DNA from: Bolinopsis microptera
Taxonomy: Eukaryota > Ctenophora > Tentaculata > Lobata > Bolinopsidae
Length of the DNA stretch: 64,000 bases
Direction: 5' to 3'
Assembly (NCBI RefSeq): GCF_026151205.1
Contig: NC_087081.1
Location: 17,463,058 to 17,527,057 of the forward strand
In this document: positions 1 to 12,434 of the stretch, piece by piece
How the letters are laid out: the number at the start of each line of letters is the position of its first letter
Numbering within the stretch: the stretch's first letter is position 1
The notes under the pieces: model-generated
What the model was told of the DNA's origin: nothing
The model's input: only the letters and a program-made list of their open reading frames with translations
Databases searched by the model: none
Made by a program: the position numbers and the translations under genes

Positions 1-1299
1 TGTGCGGCTTTATTCTACTTTGTGTGTGGTCGTTCTACGCAATATCTTTTTATACGGTGATAGAAGTTTGGTCACGCCCAGACTAGATACAGAAGCCAGA
101 TTACTAAAAGATTTTCAGATTGATAGTGAATAATCATAGTTAACCACATCTCACCTGGTAACCAAATCTATTTCTATTATATTATATATTATATCCCTTC
201 TCTCTGAGCATATTGATTAATTTCGAGCTGATCCAAATCCCAAGCTGTTTTCACCATATAAGGAATAATAAGGAGGCTTATTGGAGCTAGTTGTAAGATA
301 GAGCTGTAGTGAATGCTGCAACTGTTGTAATGGTCAGCGTGGTTACCTTTTCATGTGCACAGCAGCAGCTGCCTCTTACACGTGATGCCCAAATAAGGAG
401 CTGCCCTCTTACATCACCCTTGTTGGAGATCCAGTGCGCGTTAATAGCTTTCTTTGTGTAGCAGCTTGACGCACTGTTCGTGAGGTTCATTTTCTTGCTT
501 TGTCCTTTGTTAGCAACGTTTCTAGCTATTGTTTGGGTTCGAATATCAAAGATACCATCTTATATACCTTTATTATAATAAGGTACCTATATAAGATTCT
601 TAATAAAAAATATATGCAACAGTGTACCCACCCCCCCCCCCCCACAGTGTGCTCCGCTCATCCCGCATCCCATCTTGGTTTTACTGATGGATTATCTAAC
701 ACGATATTCTACATGATATATGATAAAATAATACTGACAATAGATTGCAGCCTTTCTCCGAGTAATAGATATTTACCACTGCTGCTACATACTTGTTAAT
801 GTTATCATGAAACAAGCCTGACGTTTGACAACTCAAGTGTACACTAGTTCTTAATAATAATGCACCACTGCGTGCTGTGCACTATGCTTGTTATCTCTCT
901 TTTCTCTACATGCTGTTATCTCAATAATAATAGATACGTGCTATACAATTCTTACATCTTAGATACGAATAGTTCTGCCACATTTCAGCGTTTTTATTTG
1001 TACTCTACGTTTATCTTTTGAAGAATGAGCGGAAAGGATAGTCCTCCTAAAATGAGTATCAGTAAGAAAGATAACTTTATTTTCTAACAGTAACACACTT
1101 AACTTCTCTTTTATTTACCATTCAAACATTGTTAACTTTAGTTTCTAACAGTAACACACTTAACTTCTCTTTTATTCTCTCGTGACGTTCACAATTTACA
1201 TTGTCTTCCAGTCTCTATTTCCATGAATTGTCTGTCTCGTTATTCACATCACTATTTGTTTATATAACCCCAGTATATAGTTATATATACTGTGTGCCA
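1..1299. other. AT-rich non-coding flank, no gene seen
   Basis: No open frame here looks coding on either strand. A poly-C tract lies near 630-645. A segment of about 35 bases (TAACAGTAACACACTTAACT core) occurs twice, near 1085 and 1145, as a local duplication. Confidence 0.6.
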
Positions 1300-1830
1300 T
1301 TGCGCACAGTGCGAGATGAAGCTTCAGTAAACTTCAATAGCACTGTGTTATCTTTTGTTGTACTTCTGTTTGGACGAGAGAAATTGTGGGATGTACTATG
1401 ATAGTGAAACTGATAGTGAAACCGATACTGTTGGTGCCGGTCATCTTTTTTCTGATTACGGCGGTTTCGGAGGTAAAGTTAAATTTATTGATTGAAATCC
1501 AAAATACCGATATTTATCATGCTACATTTATTATTGTCATGCTAAAAAGCTCTTGTTGTTTGTTTGTTTGTTTGTTTGTTTGTTTATAGAACCCGTCCCC
1601 AATCTCGTATCGGAAAATGACTAAATTCAGGTCTGAGTGTGAATACGGGTGGTACCTGCAAGAGTGTTCATTAAGCATTTAGAGTTTTGTAAAACTGCAG
1701 TTACAATTGTGCTAGAGTGTTTTTTTTAAAGCTCTTAGTCATCAAGATAAACAACTGTACCCCTTAAAAACGAATCATACCCAAACATTTAGACTGCAAC
1801 TACGTATCGTTCTACATTAAAACAGATTTA
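1300..1830 (+). repeat. First copy of a duplicated LINE-associated segment, internally deleted
   Basis: Bases 1300-1554 and 1731-1822 match 1870-2114 and 2109-2228 almost base for base. Both copies hold the same tiny frame beginning MYY[D/E]SETDSETDTVG. After the shared part this copy jumps straight to the motif TTTACTGCGCCCTCATTTA (about 1828), which in the longer copy lies about 1.1 kb further on, past the LINE reading frame (about 3317). It is therefore best read as a deletion derivative of the same element. Confidence 0.6.
1555..1727 (-). mobile_element. 173-bp SINE-like insertion with 9-bp target-site duplication
   Basis: The segment interrupts copy 1 of the duplicated block and is absent from copy 2. 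It is flanked by identical AAAGCTCTT at 1546-1554 and 1728-1736. It starts with a (GTTT)n run and ends in a T run, so on the minus strand it reads as a short retroelement with an (AAAC)n tail. I could not confirm a pol III A or B box. Confidence 0.55.
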
Positions 1831-1869
1831 CTGCGCCCTCATTTACCACAAATCCCCAGTGCTATTATA

Positions 1870-2228
1870 TTGCGCACAGTGCGAGATGAAGCTTCAGTAA
1901 ACTGCAATAGCACTGTGTTATCTTTTGTTGTACTTTCTGTTTGGAGAAATTGTGGGATGTACTATGAAAGTGAAACTGATAGTGAAACCGATACTGTTGG
2001 TGCCGGTCATCTTTTTTCCGGCGGTTTCGGAGGTAAAGTGAAATTTATTGATTGAAATCCAAAATACCGATATTTATCATGCTACATTTATTATTGTCAT
2101 GCTTAAAAGCTCTTAGTCATCAAGATAAACAACTCCACCCCTTAAAAACGAATCATACCCAAACATTTAGACTGCAACTACCAATCAGACTACATTACCA
2201 TTTCCACGTATCGCTCTACATTAAAATC
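1870..2228 (+). repeat. Second copy of duplicated segment, leading into LINE relic
   Basis: This is the uninterrupted partner of 1300-1830, lacking the 173-bp insertion. It runs directly into the open LINE frame that follows. Confidence 0.6.
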
Positions 2229-3166
2229 TCACTACACTAAACTTACCTTGGTATCGATACATAAAACCACTCCTTGAACTAGATGAAATTTACAAACTAG
2301 ATCACGTAACTGCGCACCGAATTCTCAATACAAATGCAGCTAACAAAGCCGCGCCCAACCCTGTAAGTGATCACAAATTATTAAAAGACTCCCTCATAAA
2401 TCAGTCAAATTTTAGTCAATCCATCAAACCACTATGCAGCAAAAAGTATAGAATTCCTAAAATCATCGAAGCTTTAACCAATCAATTCAAAAAATGTTGG
2501 CAATATCAAAAATCTACTTCTTCTAAACTCTCATTCTATCACTCAATCAAACACACCTTCAACCGAGAGCCCTACTTATACTTATGCAAAGGCTTTTCTC
2601 GTCGTTACAGTACCACAAAACTTAGAATCAGCGCACATGATCTCCATATTGAAAGAGGCAGATACTCCAACACACCCCGTGAGCAAAGACTATGTGGTTG
2701 GTGCCAATCAAGTATGGGCGTTGAGACCATCGAAGACGAGTCGCATGTTCTTTACATATGTGACTTGTATTCAAAACCGAGGTCGAAATTAGTCAAAAAT
2801 CTTTCTCAAATGCCAATCATTGAAATAAGCAATGAAATCACCGACTCCAGCAATATCAATGAAACAAATCTCAAAGATCATCTCATGGAAATTTTGTCTC
2901 CTTACTCAACTGTAATTCCTCAAAATCACCAGAGCCTCCATATTCACTGCCACCGCTCACTTGATATTCAACCAAACACCCCACAGTATACTCAATTTCA
3001 AGAAAGGCGCTCCTATGCTGTCAACTGTGTGTGCACTTTTTTCCTTCGCTGCTCCGAAGAGCGAAATAGCTTCACCGAAGATACGCGTCAGCGTAATTCA
3101 AATGCACGAAACTTAAACAATTTTACTATCAATTTGGTGAGAACCTCGCGAATTAGTCATAATTAA
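2225..3166 (+). mobile_element. LINE (non-LTR retrotransposon) ORF2 C-terminal relic
   Basis: An open frame of about 313 codons without its own plausible start is preceded by an in-frame TAA. It carries the motif set found at the C-terminal end of LINE reverse-transcriptase proteins: LRISAHDLHIERGRY, then RLCGWCQ, then EDESHVLYICDLY, a CxxC...H...C zinc-knuckle-like arrangement. The reverse-transcriptase core and endonuclease are missing, so this is a 5'-truncated, inactive copy. The frame is still uninterrupted, which suggests a fairly recent insertion. The clade (CR1, RTE or L2-like) cannot be settled from this portion. A short repeat of ATCCTGTGTA near 3280-3305 follows in the presumed 3' tail. 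Confidence 0.75.
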
Positions 3167-4066
3167 GACTCAAGGATAACCCTGGCCCTGATTTCAAGCA
3201 AAGATGATTGTTTTCATTAACTTCTGTAAACAATTATGACGGTCCATGATAATGGATCTATAATTTAATTTTAATCCTGTGTAATCCTGTGTAAAATCCT
3301 GTGTAATCCATAAACATTTACTGCGCCCTCATTTACTGCGCCCTCAGCTCATTTACAGGCCATCTCCTTCCCCCCAGCATTATCCGAACTATTAAAATCA
3401 AGATTTAATGTAAGTTTCGATTAAATGTGTTTCTATCCCCCAAACATATGGAAATAAGATAATGTGCCCCCCCCCCCCCCCATTTAAACATTACGGTTAT
3501 TCAACTCTTTATAGTTTTCATATTCACATGATGTTGTTTTGTTACTGCTGCCTATAATAGTGAGGTACTTGCTGCCCACTCTTCTGTATATACACTATAA
3601 GTATACATTGTAAGTATACATAGTACTATAAGTATACATTGTACATTGTTGATTGTACACACACACGTTCGGATCTGATCTGTTTCCGGAGTTTGTATCA
3701 AACTGAAATCTACTTAACCAACTTATTGGCTGCATTGAGACTAAATACTTTTATTACATCTTATAGCTCTGTATATAGAATCCAGTACGTTTGTGTGAAA
3801 CACATAAACATGCTTGTGTGAAACACATAAACATGCTTGGCTTATCTCCGAGATATCAGGACTGCCAAACTATTAATTACACACTAATTACACAATTAAT
3901 GACCGGACTTTGTATTGAGATATAGAGCTTTCCTTTACTGCCTACTTCTAAAGTAGCAGGGTGTAGTTGAGTGTGCTGCCTATACGTTTGTTGGGGTTCA
4001 GACTTTGTTTCTAATACCTTATTGTGCTTATCAATGTCAGTTAGATAGGCATTAATAGCTAATAGT
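3167..4066. other. Non-coding, microsatellites only
   Basis: No gene seen. There is a poly-C run at about 3466-3481, short repeats of TAAGTATACATTGTA near 3598-3645, and a doubled GTGTGAAACACATAAACATG near 3790-3835. Confidence 0.6.
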
Positions 4067-4746
4067 TGTGCTACCGAACCATAACTCCTAGGTGTGCTAC
4101 CGAACCATAACTCCTAGGTGTGCTACCGAACCATAACTCCTAGGTGTGCTACCGAACCATAACTCCTAGGTGTGCTACCGAACCATAACTCCTAGGTGTG
4201 CTACCGAACCATAACTCCTAGGTGTGCTACCGAACCATAACTCCTAGGTGTGCTACCGAACCATAACTCCTAGGTGTGCTACCGAACCATAACTCGTAGG
4301 TGTGCTACCGAACCATAACTCGTAGGTGTGCTACCGAACCATAACTCGTAGGAGTGCTACCGAACCATAACTCGTAGGAGTGCTACCGAACCATAACTCG
4401 TAGGTGTGCTACCGAACCATAACTCGTAGGTGTGCTACCGAACCATAACTCGTAGGAGTGCTACCGAACCATAACTCGTAGGTGTGCTACCGAACCATAA
4501 CTCGTAGGTGTGCTACCGAACCATAACTCGTAGGTGTGCTACCGAACCATAACTCGTAGGAGTGCTACCGAACCATAACTCGTAGGTGTGCTACCGAACC
4601 ATAACTCGTAGGTGTGCTACCGAACCATAACTCGTAGGTGTGCTACCGAACCATAACTCGTAGGTGTGCTACCGAACCATAACTCGTAGGTGTGCTACCG
4701 AACCATAACTCGTAGGTGTGCTACCGAACCATAACTCGTAGGTGTG
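4067..4746. repeat. 26-bp minisatellite, about 26 copies
   Basis: The tandem unit begins TGTGCTACCGAACCATAACT and ends CSTAGG. The first eight or so copies carry CCTAGG and all later copies CGTAGG, with scattered AGTGCT variants, so the array is polarised. No open frame crosses it. Confidence 0.97.
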
Positions 4747-7102
4747 GGGTTACTTTATTTATAAACAGGATGTGGTTGTTTCAAATACTAAATTGCATGT
4801 AAACTACTTTACTCTCAAGTTACCTGACCATTATTATAGCCCTATATAGCCAGGTTACTCAGTATTTAATGGATATCATAATATCAGCTGAAGTTACTAC
4901 TTACTTATAATGCTAACTGTTGTGATTACTATTATTTTAGTTACTGTTAACACTGTGAATTATGAAGTTCCTCAAACTTCACTACCTTATTATTTTATAA
5001 AATTTCAGAGAAACTGGACATCTTATTTTCGTCGTTGCCACGGCAACTGCTAAATTGTTAGTGGTTTTAGAGCATCTTGCAGTAACAGCTTAGTAATGAT
5101 AATTTCAAGAATAGAAAGTAGTTAATTAATTAATTAATTAGTTAATGGTATGGTTTAAATCAGTGAAGTTAGAAATAGAGTCGTAGCTGCGGGGAATGGT
5201 TTTTAGTGTCTTTTTCAACTTCAGTGATCTTTGATCTAATTAATAATACAATGGAATATGTGTTCATGTTGGCTACTTGAGCAGTGAGTACTGAGTATGC
5301 TGTCATGACCAAACCCAAAATTCCACAAATAATAAATACAATGGTTAAATTACAATAGTACATTGCATACAAATACAATGGTTAAATTACAATAGTACAT
5401 TGCATACATACATTACAATGATTTTAATAATCACAGTTAATTCTACTCAGTACAATTTGTTTCGTATTCTAGTTGTTTTGTTATATATTCTTATATTGCT
5501 TTACCCAGTCAACTAGCAATGATAGTGGTATTTAATATTTATTCCAACAAAACAGAATACTAGTAGTAACTAGTAGTTTAATTTGTGTTCCAGCATCTGA
5601 TTAAGAAGTGGATATTTCTGAAGATTCAATTGTTAAGCCTCCAAGTTATAGTATTTAAATGTAGACTATTAAACTAGAAATATTATAGGATTACTAAGAA
5701 ACTTCTTACCGCTGCAAAAAATGGATGATGCCATATTTTTTAATTTGATCGTAAGGTCGACTACTTGGGGCAGGGGTGTAGGAAGGGGGGGGGGGGGGGG
5801 GGGGGGGGCAGGGGGGTCGACTACTTGAGGATTAATCTCCAACAAACTGATATTTTACTTTCGATAGTGAACCATTCATCAAACCTTAAGCTTTTATCCT
5901 GGAATGTAGGACGTAGGTTTCAGCACTATATTAAGGCAGTACTGAACACTATATTGCTTAACTATTGTAGTACAGTGCAGTTTGCGCGCTTTATTACCAA
6001 AAGAATCGCATGATTCTCCTCAATAACCATACTCTAACTCTAAAAATAACCATACTCTAACCATAACCATACGTTTAACCATACTCTAACCATAACCCTT
6101 TACTTACCCAAACTAATGAGATCTGTTTCGTAATTATATACTGTGTAGAAACTATTTGGGACTCCCAAAAACTGTCTATTTATATAGTGTTTAGTGATAA
6201 CTGACCTTTTTTAGGACAGTTTGTCCAAATTGTCAGTCCGAGATAAAATTCAGATAATTGGGTGATATCGTAGTTATATTACAATATAATTATGGATACT
6301 TTATAATCTATAATGGATTATTCTTGTGGTACTGTATATACAGTAGGGCCATTAACATTATAACTACCATTTTATTAAATCTCTTCTACTCCATTTTACG
6401 ATCCAAGTACATATTATATCCTTTTGTCAATGAAAGTATTAACCACAGTAATAATGTTTCGTATGCAATATAGAGAAGACTATTCATGAATCATGATCAT
6501 TCCGCGATCAGTAGTGACGTTATACACACAATAATATATATCATAATAAAATATAATCAAAAATAATCAACTAGTTGGTGTTGTGAGCGTGTCGTACGTT
6601 TTGCTATGCGCTCATCTCAAAACTTGCTAGTAGTTGTACTGTTAAAGTTAAATTCTCATTTAATCAGGAATCAGATTAGAGGGTTATGGTTTCGAATAGT
6701 GTAGAGTGTAGAGTGTAGAGTGTAGAGTGATTAATCCTATTTTAACATCGTTACACTTACCTTATTTTTTAACTGAAGGCCCAAAATTAGAAAACCGATT
6801 TTATTAACAATCTGGTATGGTGCATAATAATGATAAACTATTTGTGTTTGTGTTATACTGGTGTATAATGGTCGCCATGGTAACGAAGCGTAAACTTCCT
6901 TAGTCTCACTTGATATATGTCACTTAACAGTTAACCCATATCAAATTTAGAAGATCATAAGTTAACAATGTGTTTACATTATTCGAGTATTATTGTTTGT
7001 AACTTTAACATTGTGTTTAACTTTACATCGTAACTACAACTTATTGTCAAGTTCACATGAACTTTTTCTTTTCGAACTCATGATAGTCAGAGACGAAACG
7101 GA
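4747..7102. other. AT-rich non-coding DNA, no gene seen
   Basis: Contains a TTAA microsatellite near 5120-5146, two tandem copies of a 36-bp AT-rich unit near 5337-5408, a poly-G tract at about 5787-5808, degenerate CCATACTCTAAC repeats near 6030-6100 and a short GTGTAGA repeat near 6700-6729. None of the small frames resembles a known protein. Confidence 0.6.
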
Positions 7103-10100
7103 ATCTCGTTAGCTTTTCGTGTTAAAAGCGATTTCTCAACGGTTATCACCTCTCTAGATGATTCTTAAAACATTTGGACACTATTGCATTTTTGAAAAAA
7201 ATGCAATAGTGGTGTTTTCGGCCACACCCTTTTTCAGGGTTTCGCGGTCAGTAGAATTTTTGTATTTCAGCCCAGGAAGGTCTTAAAGACTATTCCGATA
7301 CACCAAAATGTGCCTAATAGCCACATTTATATACAACTTATGAAGCAACATATACCTTAAAATGCTTCGTTTTGGAAATATGGCCGAAAAAACGGTTTTT
7401 GGCTAGACGCAGTTCATAATTTCCGTGATTTTTGGCATTTTCGCCTAGGAAGGTCGTAGAGACTATTCTGATACACTAAAATGTACATAATGGCCACATT
7501 AATATACAACTTATGAAGCAACATATACCCTAAAAGGCTTATTTTCGGAAATGTGGCTGAAAAACGGATTTTTGCTGAGCGAAAAATGACGATATTCACA
7601 AATGGGCTATTGGACTGTTAACTAGAACGGTCTTAAAGACTCATGAGCAACATAGCATTTGTAACAAGATGTAAGATGACTCACTTTGTGTCCAGAAACA
7701 CCTACAAAAATTGGAGAATGATCTACTTTATTGGGCATCTCTCTTAATGGGCCAGGCCAGCAGCATATTTGTGTCTTACGAAAGGGCAATTTTTCAAAAT
7801 TAAGGTTTCTTAAGGTCAAAGGGCCGGCTGCTAACAGCAAATTGTTTGCAATTGCCGACCCATGCACATCATATAGTTATACTGAAAAACGCTCACTTTA
7901 GGAGTCATCAGTAAATAAGTTTAACTACTGCGTGATTTATGAAAACTCCAACAATTAATTTTCATTGGCACCAATTTAGCCAAAATGTAATGACAAAAGT
8001 TCTACTTTTGATTTATTTATTCCTAATTCCATGAAACCATGATATGTTCTAAGAATACCGGGCCTAAAATAATTCGGCACTGGATCCGGGCCAGACTGTC
8101 GCTTGACCACTAACCAATACCCCACTTTATAATTATGATTTATTTCGCTGCCTCGACCAATGTTGGTCTTTAATCCCTGGATTGCGATCTGTTGGCTGCA
8201 GTTTAATTTAGCTCATAATTACCATAATAATAATACCGCAGTGGTTTGGTTCGCATATATTTTCCCATCGTATGATAATGTGTGTCATTCCCTCGTTTTT
8301 TAATCAATTGGTTACTCATGGCTGTCTCTTTTGTTATTACAGCTGCCTCGACATCTTATCTAGGGCGCTAATACATTAGTACTAGAACATTAGACCTGTA
8401 ATTCTAGAACTTCAGATTAAGATTTCTTGGCCGAATGGCAGGGTTCGAGATTCGACTTTAAAACACTCAGTTTAGGAGTGATTAGAAGATAACAACTGCA
8501 TGATATGGAAAAAATCCAACTAGTCAAGGACCATGCTGAATCAAAGTGTTCTTCGACTTGAACTTAAGTCTTGTAACCTACTGGAGTTTGGGCCACTGAA
8601 TCGAATACGACCTGATATTAATTTTAGGATGTCGGGAAATTCATTAAGAGTTTAATTCTTTGGTTTTTCAATTGTGCTACGAATCCGAGTTTGAGTTGAT
8701 AAGTGATAACACCGTTCTGTTTGACTCTCAAAGATAGCACCAAGGCTTAGGTTTTTCTTTTTGGCTCTGAAATCCAACTTTAAGATCGGACCTCGGAGAT
8801 CCTCGCATCGGAAATCGTGTAAGTGTAACATCGCAGTACCGGAGATCAGACTTTTTTGCTTGATATTGGAGTTGGACCTATAAATCTAATTATATATTCG
8901 AAACAGCACGGGATGTAACCAAGGTTAATTGAGATAAGATATACCAGCTTTCGGGGTTACAAAACCCCATGAAAGGCAGGCAGAGCATCCTGAATCCTCA
9001 TGCTATCCTCACGTTGACATCTAGGTCCATACTCCAGCCTCTCATTAAAAACTGGGTCAGCTATTAGGCCCGAGATCCGTAGTTTCCCGTAAGTAAGAGA
9101 TCGTTCAGATTTTGGTCATTAAGATCCCCTCCCCGCTCTAAATAAAAGTCCACTTTACCCAAAGCTGGAAAAATTTCACATGTGTAACCTAAATAGCTTA
9201 ATCAGCATCTCGAGACCTTCTATCATATATATAATATATATATAGCCCATGCCCCAGAAAAGATCTCGAGGCAGCTCACTGCTGTAATAACAGAAGAACT
9301 AACCAGTCACCATTTGATTAAAACGAGGGAATGACACGCAATGTCATACGATGGGAAAATCTATGCGACTGAAAAGAATATGGGGGTCATTCTGAAGTGG
9401 GAACCAAACCACTGCGGTATTATAGGAAATTAGCTAAATTAAACTGCAGCCAACAGATCTCAATCCAGGGATTACAGACCAATATTGGTCGAGGCAGCGA
9501 AATAAATCATAATTATAACGTGGGGTACTGGTCAGCGGTCAAGCAACAGTCTGGCCCGGATCCAGTGCCGATTTATTTTAGGCCCGGTATTCTTGGTACA
9601 TATATCATGGTTTCATGGCATGAATAAATAAAAAGTTTGAAGTTGAATTTTGGTCTGGCACACATTCTATTTAAATTGGTGCCAATGAAAATTAATTGTT
9701 GGAGTTTTCACAAATCATGCTGTAGTACTAGTTAAACTTATTTGCTGATGACTCCTAAAGTGAGCGTTTTTCAGTATAACTAAATAACTATATGATGTGC
9801 ATGGGTCGGCAATTGCAAACAATTTGCTGTTAGCAGCCGGCCCTTTGACCTTAAGAAACCTTAATTTTGAAAAATTGCCCTTTCGTAAGACACAAATATG
9901 CTGCTGGCCTGGCCCATTAAGAGAGATGCCCAATAAAGTAGATCATTCTCCAATTTTTGTAGGTGTTTCTGGACACAAAGTGAGTCATCTTACATCTTGT
10001 TACAAATGCTATGTTGCTCATGAGTCTTTAAGACCGTTCTAGTTAACAGTCCAATAGCCCATTTGTGAATATTGTCATTTTTCGCTCGGCAAAAATCCGT

Positions 10101-10560
10101 TTTTCAGCCACATTTCCGAAAATAAGCCTTTTAGGGTATATGTTGCTTCATAAGTTGTATATTAATGTGGCCATTATGTACATTTTAGTGTATCAGAATA
10201 GTCTCTACGACCTTCCTAGGCGAAAATGCCAAAAATCACGGAAATTATGAACTGCGTCTAGCCAAAAACCGTTTTTCGGCCATATTTCCAAAACGAAGCA
10301 TTTTAAGGTATATGTTGCTTCATAAGTTGTATATAAATGTGGCTATTAGGCACATTTTGGTGTATCGGAATAGTCTTTAAGACCTTCCTGGGCTGAAATA
10401 CAAAAATTCTACTGACCGCGAAACCCTGAAAAAGGGTGTGGCCGAAAACACCACTATTGCATTTTTTTCAAAAATGCAATAGTGTCCAAATGTTTTAAGA
10501 ATCATCTAGAGAGGTGATAACCGTTGAGAAATCGCTTTTAACACGAAAAGCTAACGAGAT
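7103..10560. mobile_element. Foldback element: 3.4-kb long inverted repeat
   Basis: The sequence starting ATCTCGTTAGCTTTTCGTG at 7103 returns as its reverse complement ending at 10560. The outer 0.8 kb of each arm (7103-7905 and about 9735-10560) is nearly identical. The inner arm continues with clear divergence and indels to about 8360 and 9260. The central 0.9 kb carries no open frame of useful size. Identical frames on opposite strands (7622-7867 and 9797-10042) are a mirror effect of the arms, not genes. No convincing target-site duplication was seen. It is probably a non-autonomous foldback-type DNA element, and a transcript would form a very long hairpin. Confidence 0.85.
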
Positions 10561-10810
10561 AGCCTTTTAGAACGGTTGGGATCCGACTATGAAGCCTCCG
10601 TGTGCGTACAAGAATGGGAGAAGGTGTTCAGGTAAATGAACGAATGAACGTCTTATTTAGACATCACGTGTCTGCATGATGTCTTGATGATCTGGGAACT
10701 ATTTCGTGACATTTTCTGATACACAAAATCAAAAGGGGCATGCATCTTTGTACCGCATGTTTGAAAGCAGAAAAGTAAACGGAACTCCGCAAACGTAATA
10801 ATATAAGCGC

Positions 10811-12434
10811 ATGAGAACTAAGTGAGGGTATGAGAACTAAGTGAGGGTATGAGAACTAAGTGATGGTATGAGAATTAAATGAGGGTATGAGAACTAAGTG
10901 AGGGTATGAGAACTAAGTGAGGGTGTGAGAATTAAATGAGGGTATGAGAATTAAATGAGGGTATGCGAATTAAGTGAGGGTATGAGAATTAAGGGGGCCG
11001 GGGGGTCTTCATCAAAATTCTCTCGAAATTGACTTTGTAGCTGTTTCTGATGGAGGGGAGTGATATCTATCAGCTGTTTTTGGTCCCATGGAAAAATATT
11101 GTTCCTAGCCGAAATAATTGCCGGTCAAAGGTCAGCGCTTATGTGTAATTGTATTGCGCGAGCGATTTTCAATCGCGCGCCCTGAAAATCGAGTCTAAAA
11201 ATCTATCTTCTCCTACATTTTTTGAGCAATCATCCTGAAACTTTCAGGATATGTCCTAAGGACCATTTAGAAGAGATTGTCGGGCCAGAATTTTGAGATC
11301 GGCCTTAGAAAATTTTTTATTCGATTTTGAAAATCTTTGACCTCGTATTTTGACGATTTTTTCAGGTCCAAGATTTTCAAAATCGAATAAAAATTTTCTA
11401 AGGCCTATCTCAAAATTCTGGCCCGACAATCTCTTCTAAATGGTCCTTAGAACATATCCTGAAAGTTTCAGGGTGATTGCTCAAAAAATGTAGGAGAAGA
11501 TAGATTTTTTAGACTCGATTTTCAGGGCGCGCGATTGAAATCGCTCGCGCAATACAATTACTCATAAGCACTGACCTTTGACCGGCAATAATTTCGGCTA
11601 GGAACAATAATTTTCCATGGGACCAAAAACAGCTGATAGATATCACTCCCCTCCATCAGAAACAACTACAAAGTCAATTTCGAGAGAATTTTGATGAAGA
11701 CCCCCCCCCCGGCCCCCTTAAGTGAGGGTATGAGAACTAAGTGAGGGTATGAGAATTAAGTGAGGGTATGATAACTAAGTGAGGGCATGAGAATTAAGTG
11801 AGGGTATGAGAAATAAGTGAGGGTATGAGAATTAAGTGAGGGTATGAGAACTAAGTGAGGGTATGAGAATTAAGTGAGGGTATGAGAATTAAGTGAGGGT
11901 ATGAGAACTAAGTGAGGGTGTGAGAATTAAGTGAGGGTATGAGAACTAAGTGAGGGTATGAGAATTAAGTGAGGGTATGAGAACTAAGTGAGGGTATGCG
12001 AATTGAGAACTGAGTGAGGGTACGAGAAATAACTGAGGGTATGAGAACTAAGTGAGGGTATGAGAACTAAGTGAGGGTATGAGAACTAAGTGAGGGTATG
12101 AGAATTAAGTGAGGGTATGAGAACTAAGTGAGGGTATGAGAACTAAGTGAGGGTATGAGAACTAGTGAGAGCATGAGAATTAAGTGAGGGTATGAGAACT
12201 AAGTGAGGGTATGAGAAGTAAGTGAGGGTATGAGAACTAAGTGAGGGTATGAGAACTAAGTGAGGGCATGAGAATTAAGTGAGGGTATGAGAACTAAGTG
12301 AGGGTATGAGAACTAAGTGAGGGCATGAGAAGTAAGTGAGGGTATGAGAACTAAGTGAGGGTATGAGAACTAAGTGAGGGTATGAGAACTAAGTGAGGGT
12401 ATGAGAACTAAGTGAGGGTATGAGAACTAAGTGA
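10811..12434. repeat. 19-bp minisatellite interrupted by a MITE
   Basis: The unit is GAGGGTATGAGAACTAAGT with C/T and A/G variants. About 10 copies lie left of the inserted element and about 37 to its right. Confidence 0.97.
10993..11717. mobile_element. 725-bp hairpin MITE with TTAA target-site duplication
   Basis: The two halves are near-perfect reverse complements (arms of about 350 bp, centre near 11355), starting GGGGGCCGGGGGG and ending with the complement. TTAA at 10989-10992 and 11718-11721 flanks it, and the host minisatellite unit contains exactly one TTAA there, so the empty site can be read from neighbouring repeats. TTAA duplication is known for piggyBac and Kolobok superfamilies; the assignment to either is inference. 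It has no coding capacity. Confidence 0.88.

Noticed and set aside
6030-6100. CCATACTCTAACC repeats as an interstitial telomere
   Set aside because: Irregular, short and not TTAGGG/CCCTAA; no telomere identity can be supported.
7622-10042. Identical 81-codon frames on opposite strands
   Set aside because: They arise from the mirror arms of one inverted repeat; no protein family recognised and no start context.
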